The translations under genes were made by a program, and so were the position numbers. A stretch of 42,672 nucleotides of DNA from Nostocoides japonicum T1-X7. GTDB taxonomy: Bacteria > Actinomycetota > Actinomycetes > Actinomycetales > Dermatophilaceae. Location of the stretch: positions 362,411-405,082 of the forward strand of contig NZ_HF570958.1 of the NCBI RefSeq assembly GCF_001046855.1, in the 5' to 3' direction. Positions 42,145-42,672 of this stretch are shown here, piece by piece; position 1 is the stretch's first letter, and every line of letters starts with the position of its first letter. Below the pieces are notes generated by a model that saw only the letters and a list, made by a program, of their open reading frames with translations, had not been told where the DNA came from and ran no database searches.

Positions 42145-42672
42145 TCATCGCACCGCGAGGCTGACCTCGGCGGATGCGGGCGAGCCGGATCCCGCCACGG
42201 GGACGAGACGGCCCACGGACCCCTCGGGGACGGCGAGGACGACGGTCGTATGCCGCGCCTCGCCGAACGCCGACGCCTCCCCTCCCGGCAGGACGGCGAG
42301 GACGAGCGCAGCGCTCGCGGCGGGCTGCGCGTTGCCCACGACGTAGGCATCGACCCGCCGGCCCGGTCGGACGACGGACTCCAGGGTCGAGGTCGACACC
42401 TGGACGGCGACGGTCCCTGCCGGCAGACCGTCGAGGAGGCTCGGACCGACGAGCCGGCTCTCGGTGACGATCTCCCCCGCGCGGAGGGGGCCGGCCGCGA
42501 CGCGACCTGCGAGCGCAGGCACGGTCAGGTCCGTCGAGTCCGGGACCAGGGAGGAGGCGTAGCGCCGCGTCTCGAGATCACCCGGGGCGAGGGTCGCGCC
42601 GGCCGGCACGTCGTGGGCGGCGACGACGACGGTGCGCGACGCGGGCGCGGGCGGCGCGAGGACTCGCACCGC
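42145..42672 (-). CDS. SAF-domain protein (CpaB/RcpC-like), N-terminus outside window
   Basis: About 175 C-terminal residues are visible and the frame stays open at the window edge. TVVVAAHDVPAGATLAPGDL and ETRRY form the SAF beta-clip domain, followed by VPALAGRVAAGPLRAGEIVT (SAF end). A second beta domain follows with VQVSTSTLESVVRPGRRVDA and LAVPEGSVGRLVPVAG, as in Flp pilus assembly protein CpaB/RcpC. Most such proteins have an N-terminal membrane helix, which would lie outside. A role in pilus assembly or cell-envelope carbohydrate binding is family-based; actinobacterial singletons are poorly characterised. Confidence 0.8.
   Translation of the reverse strand, partial: AVRVLAPPAPASRTVVVAAHDVPAGATLAPGDLETRRYASSLVPDSTDLTVPALAGRVAAGPLRAGEIVTESRLVGPSLLDGLPAGTVAVQVSTSTLESVVRPGRRVDAYVVGNAQPAASAALVLAVLPGGEASAFGEARHTTVVLAVPEGSVGRLVPVAGSGSPASAEVSLAVR

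Noticed and set aside
1..42672. CRISPR array or cas genes
   Set aside because: No regularly spaced short repeats and no Cas-like protein were found in the window.
1..42672. rRNA operon or replication origin
   Set aside because: No rRNA-like sequence and no DnaA-box cluster were noticed.

Overview
This 42.7-kb window comes from a high-GC Gram-positive bacterium, most likely an actinobacterium. The evidence is GC-rich third codon positions, frequent GTG starts, 1-8 bp gene overlaps, a DtxR/IdeR-type iron box, a surface protein ending in a LAxTG (class E sortase) signal, and a DUF4011 helicase fused to an MTES_1575-type nuclease domain. Placement near Intrasporangiaceae/Micrococcales is inference only.

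Layout. 0-5.9 kb holds metabolic genes: the start of an Old Yellow Enzyme homologue, an M24 peptidase and a gamma-glutamylcyclotransferase, an iron-regulated siderophore-binding lipoprotein, and a 2-methylcitrate operon (prpD-prpB) whose third gene prpC is cut off after 23 codons. 5.9-12.2 kb holds a LAxTG cell-wall protein divergent from a frameshifted large LuxR (LAL) regulator, a decayed DUF3883 gene and a GAF protein. 12.3-16.4 kb is a compact catabolic locus: MFS transporter, divergent RpiR regulator, amidohydrolase, with two similar candidate operators.

16.6-32.7 kb is accessory DNA. It contains remnants of toxins and transposases (DUF5615, RHS, IS110, DUF6036 nucleotidyltransferase, DUF4411, IS1380, group II intron, IS3) around an intact VapBC45-type toxin-antitoxin pair. 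It also carries an xis-int module whose integrase lacks its C-terminal catalytic half, a less GC-rich trio of exported or membrane proteins, and a probable defence cluster: SIR2 NADase, three-Cys-motif partner TcmP, and divergent DUF5131 (Gp37/Gp68). An IS701-family element with CTAG target duplication follows. An integrase C-terminal fragment lies just before tRNA-Arg(CCT), so the two integrase pieces probably flank an insertion of about 10.7 kb.

32.7-42.7 kb looks like stable chromosome: tRNA-Arg, DoxX and TetR around a shared palindrome, the 1415-aa helicase-nuclease, a small conserved protein, an unrecognised 745-aa protein, mscL and a SAF-domain protein. Immediately upstream of the 745-aa gene is a perfect 75-nt tRNA-like cloverleaf with an encoded CCA. 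Its D- and T-loops lack the bases that form the normal tRNA elbow. I consider this RNA and its protein the best candidate for an undescribed system here, with SIR2-TcmP-DUF5131 second.
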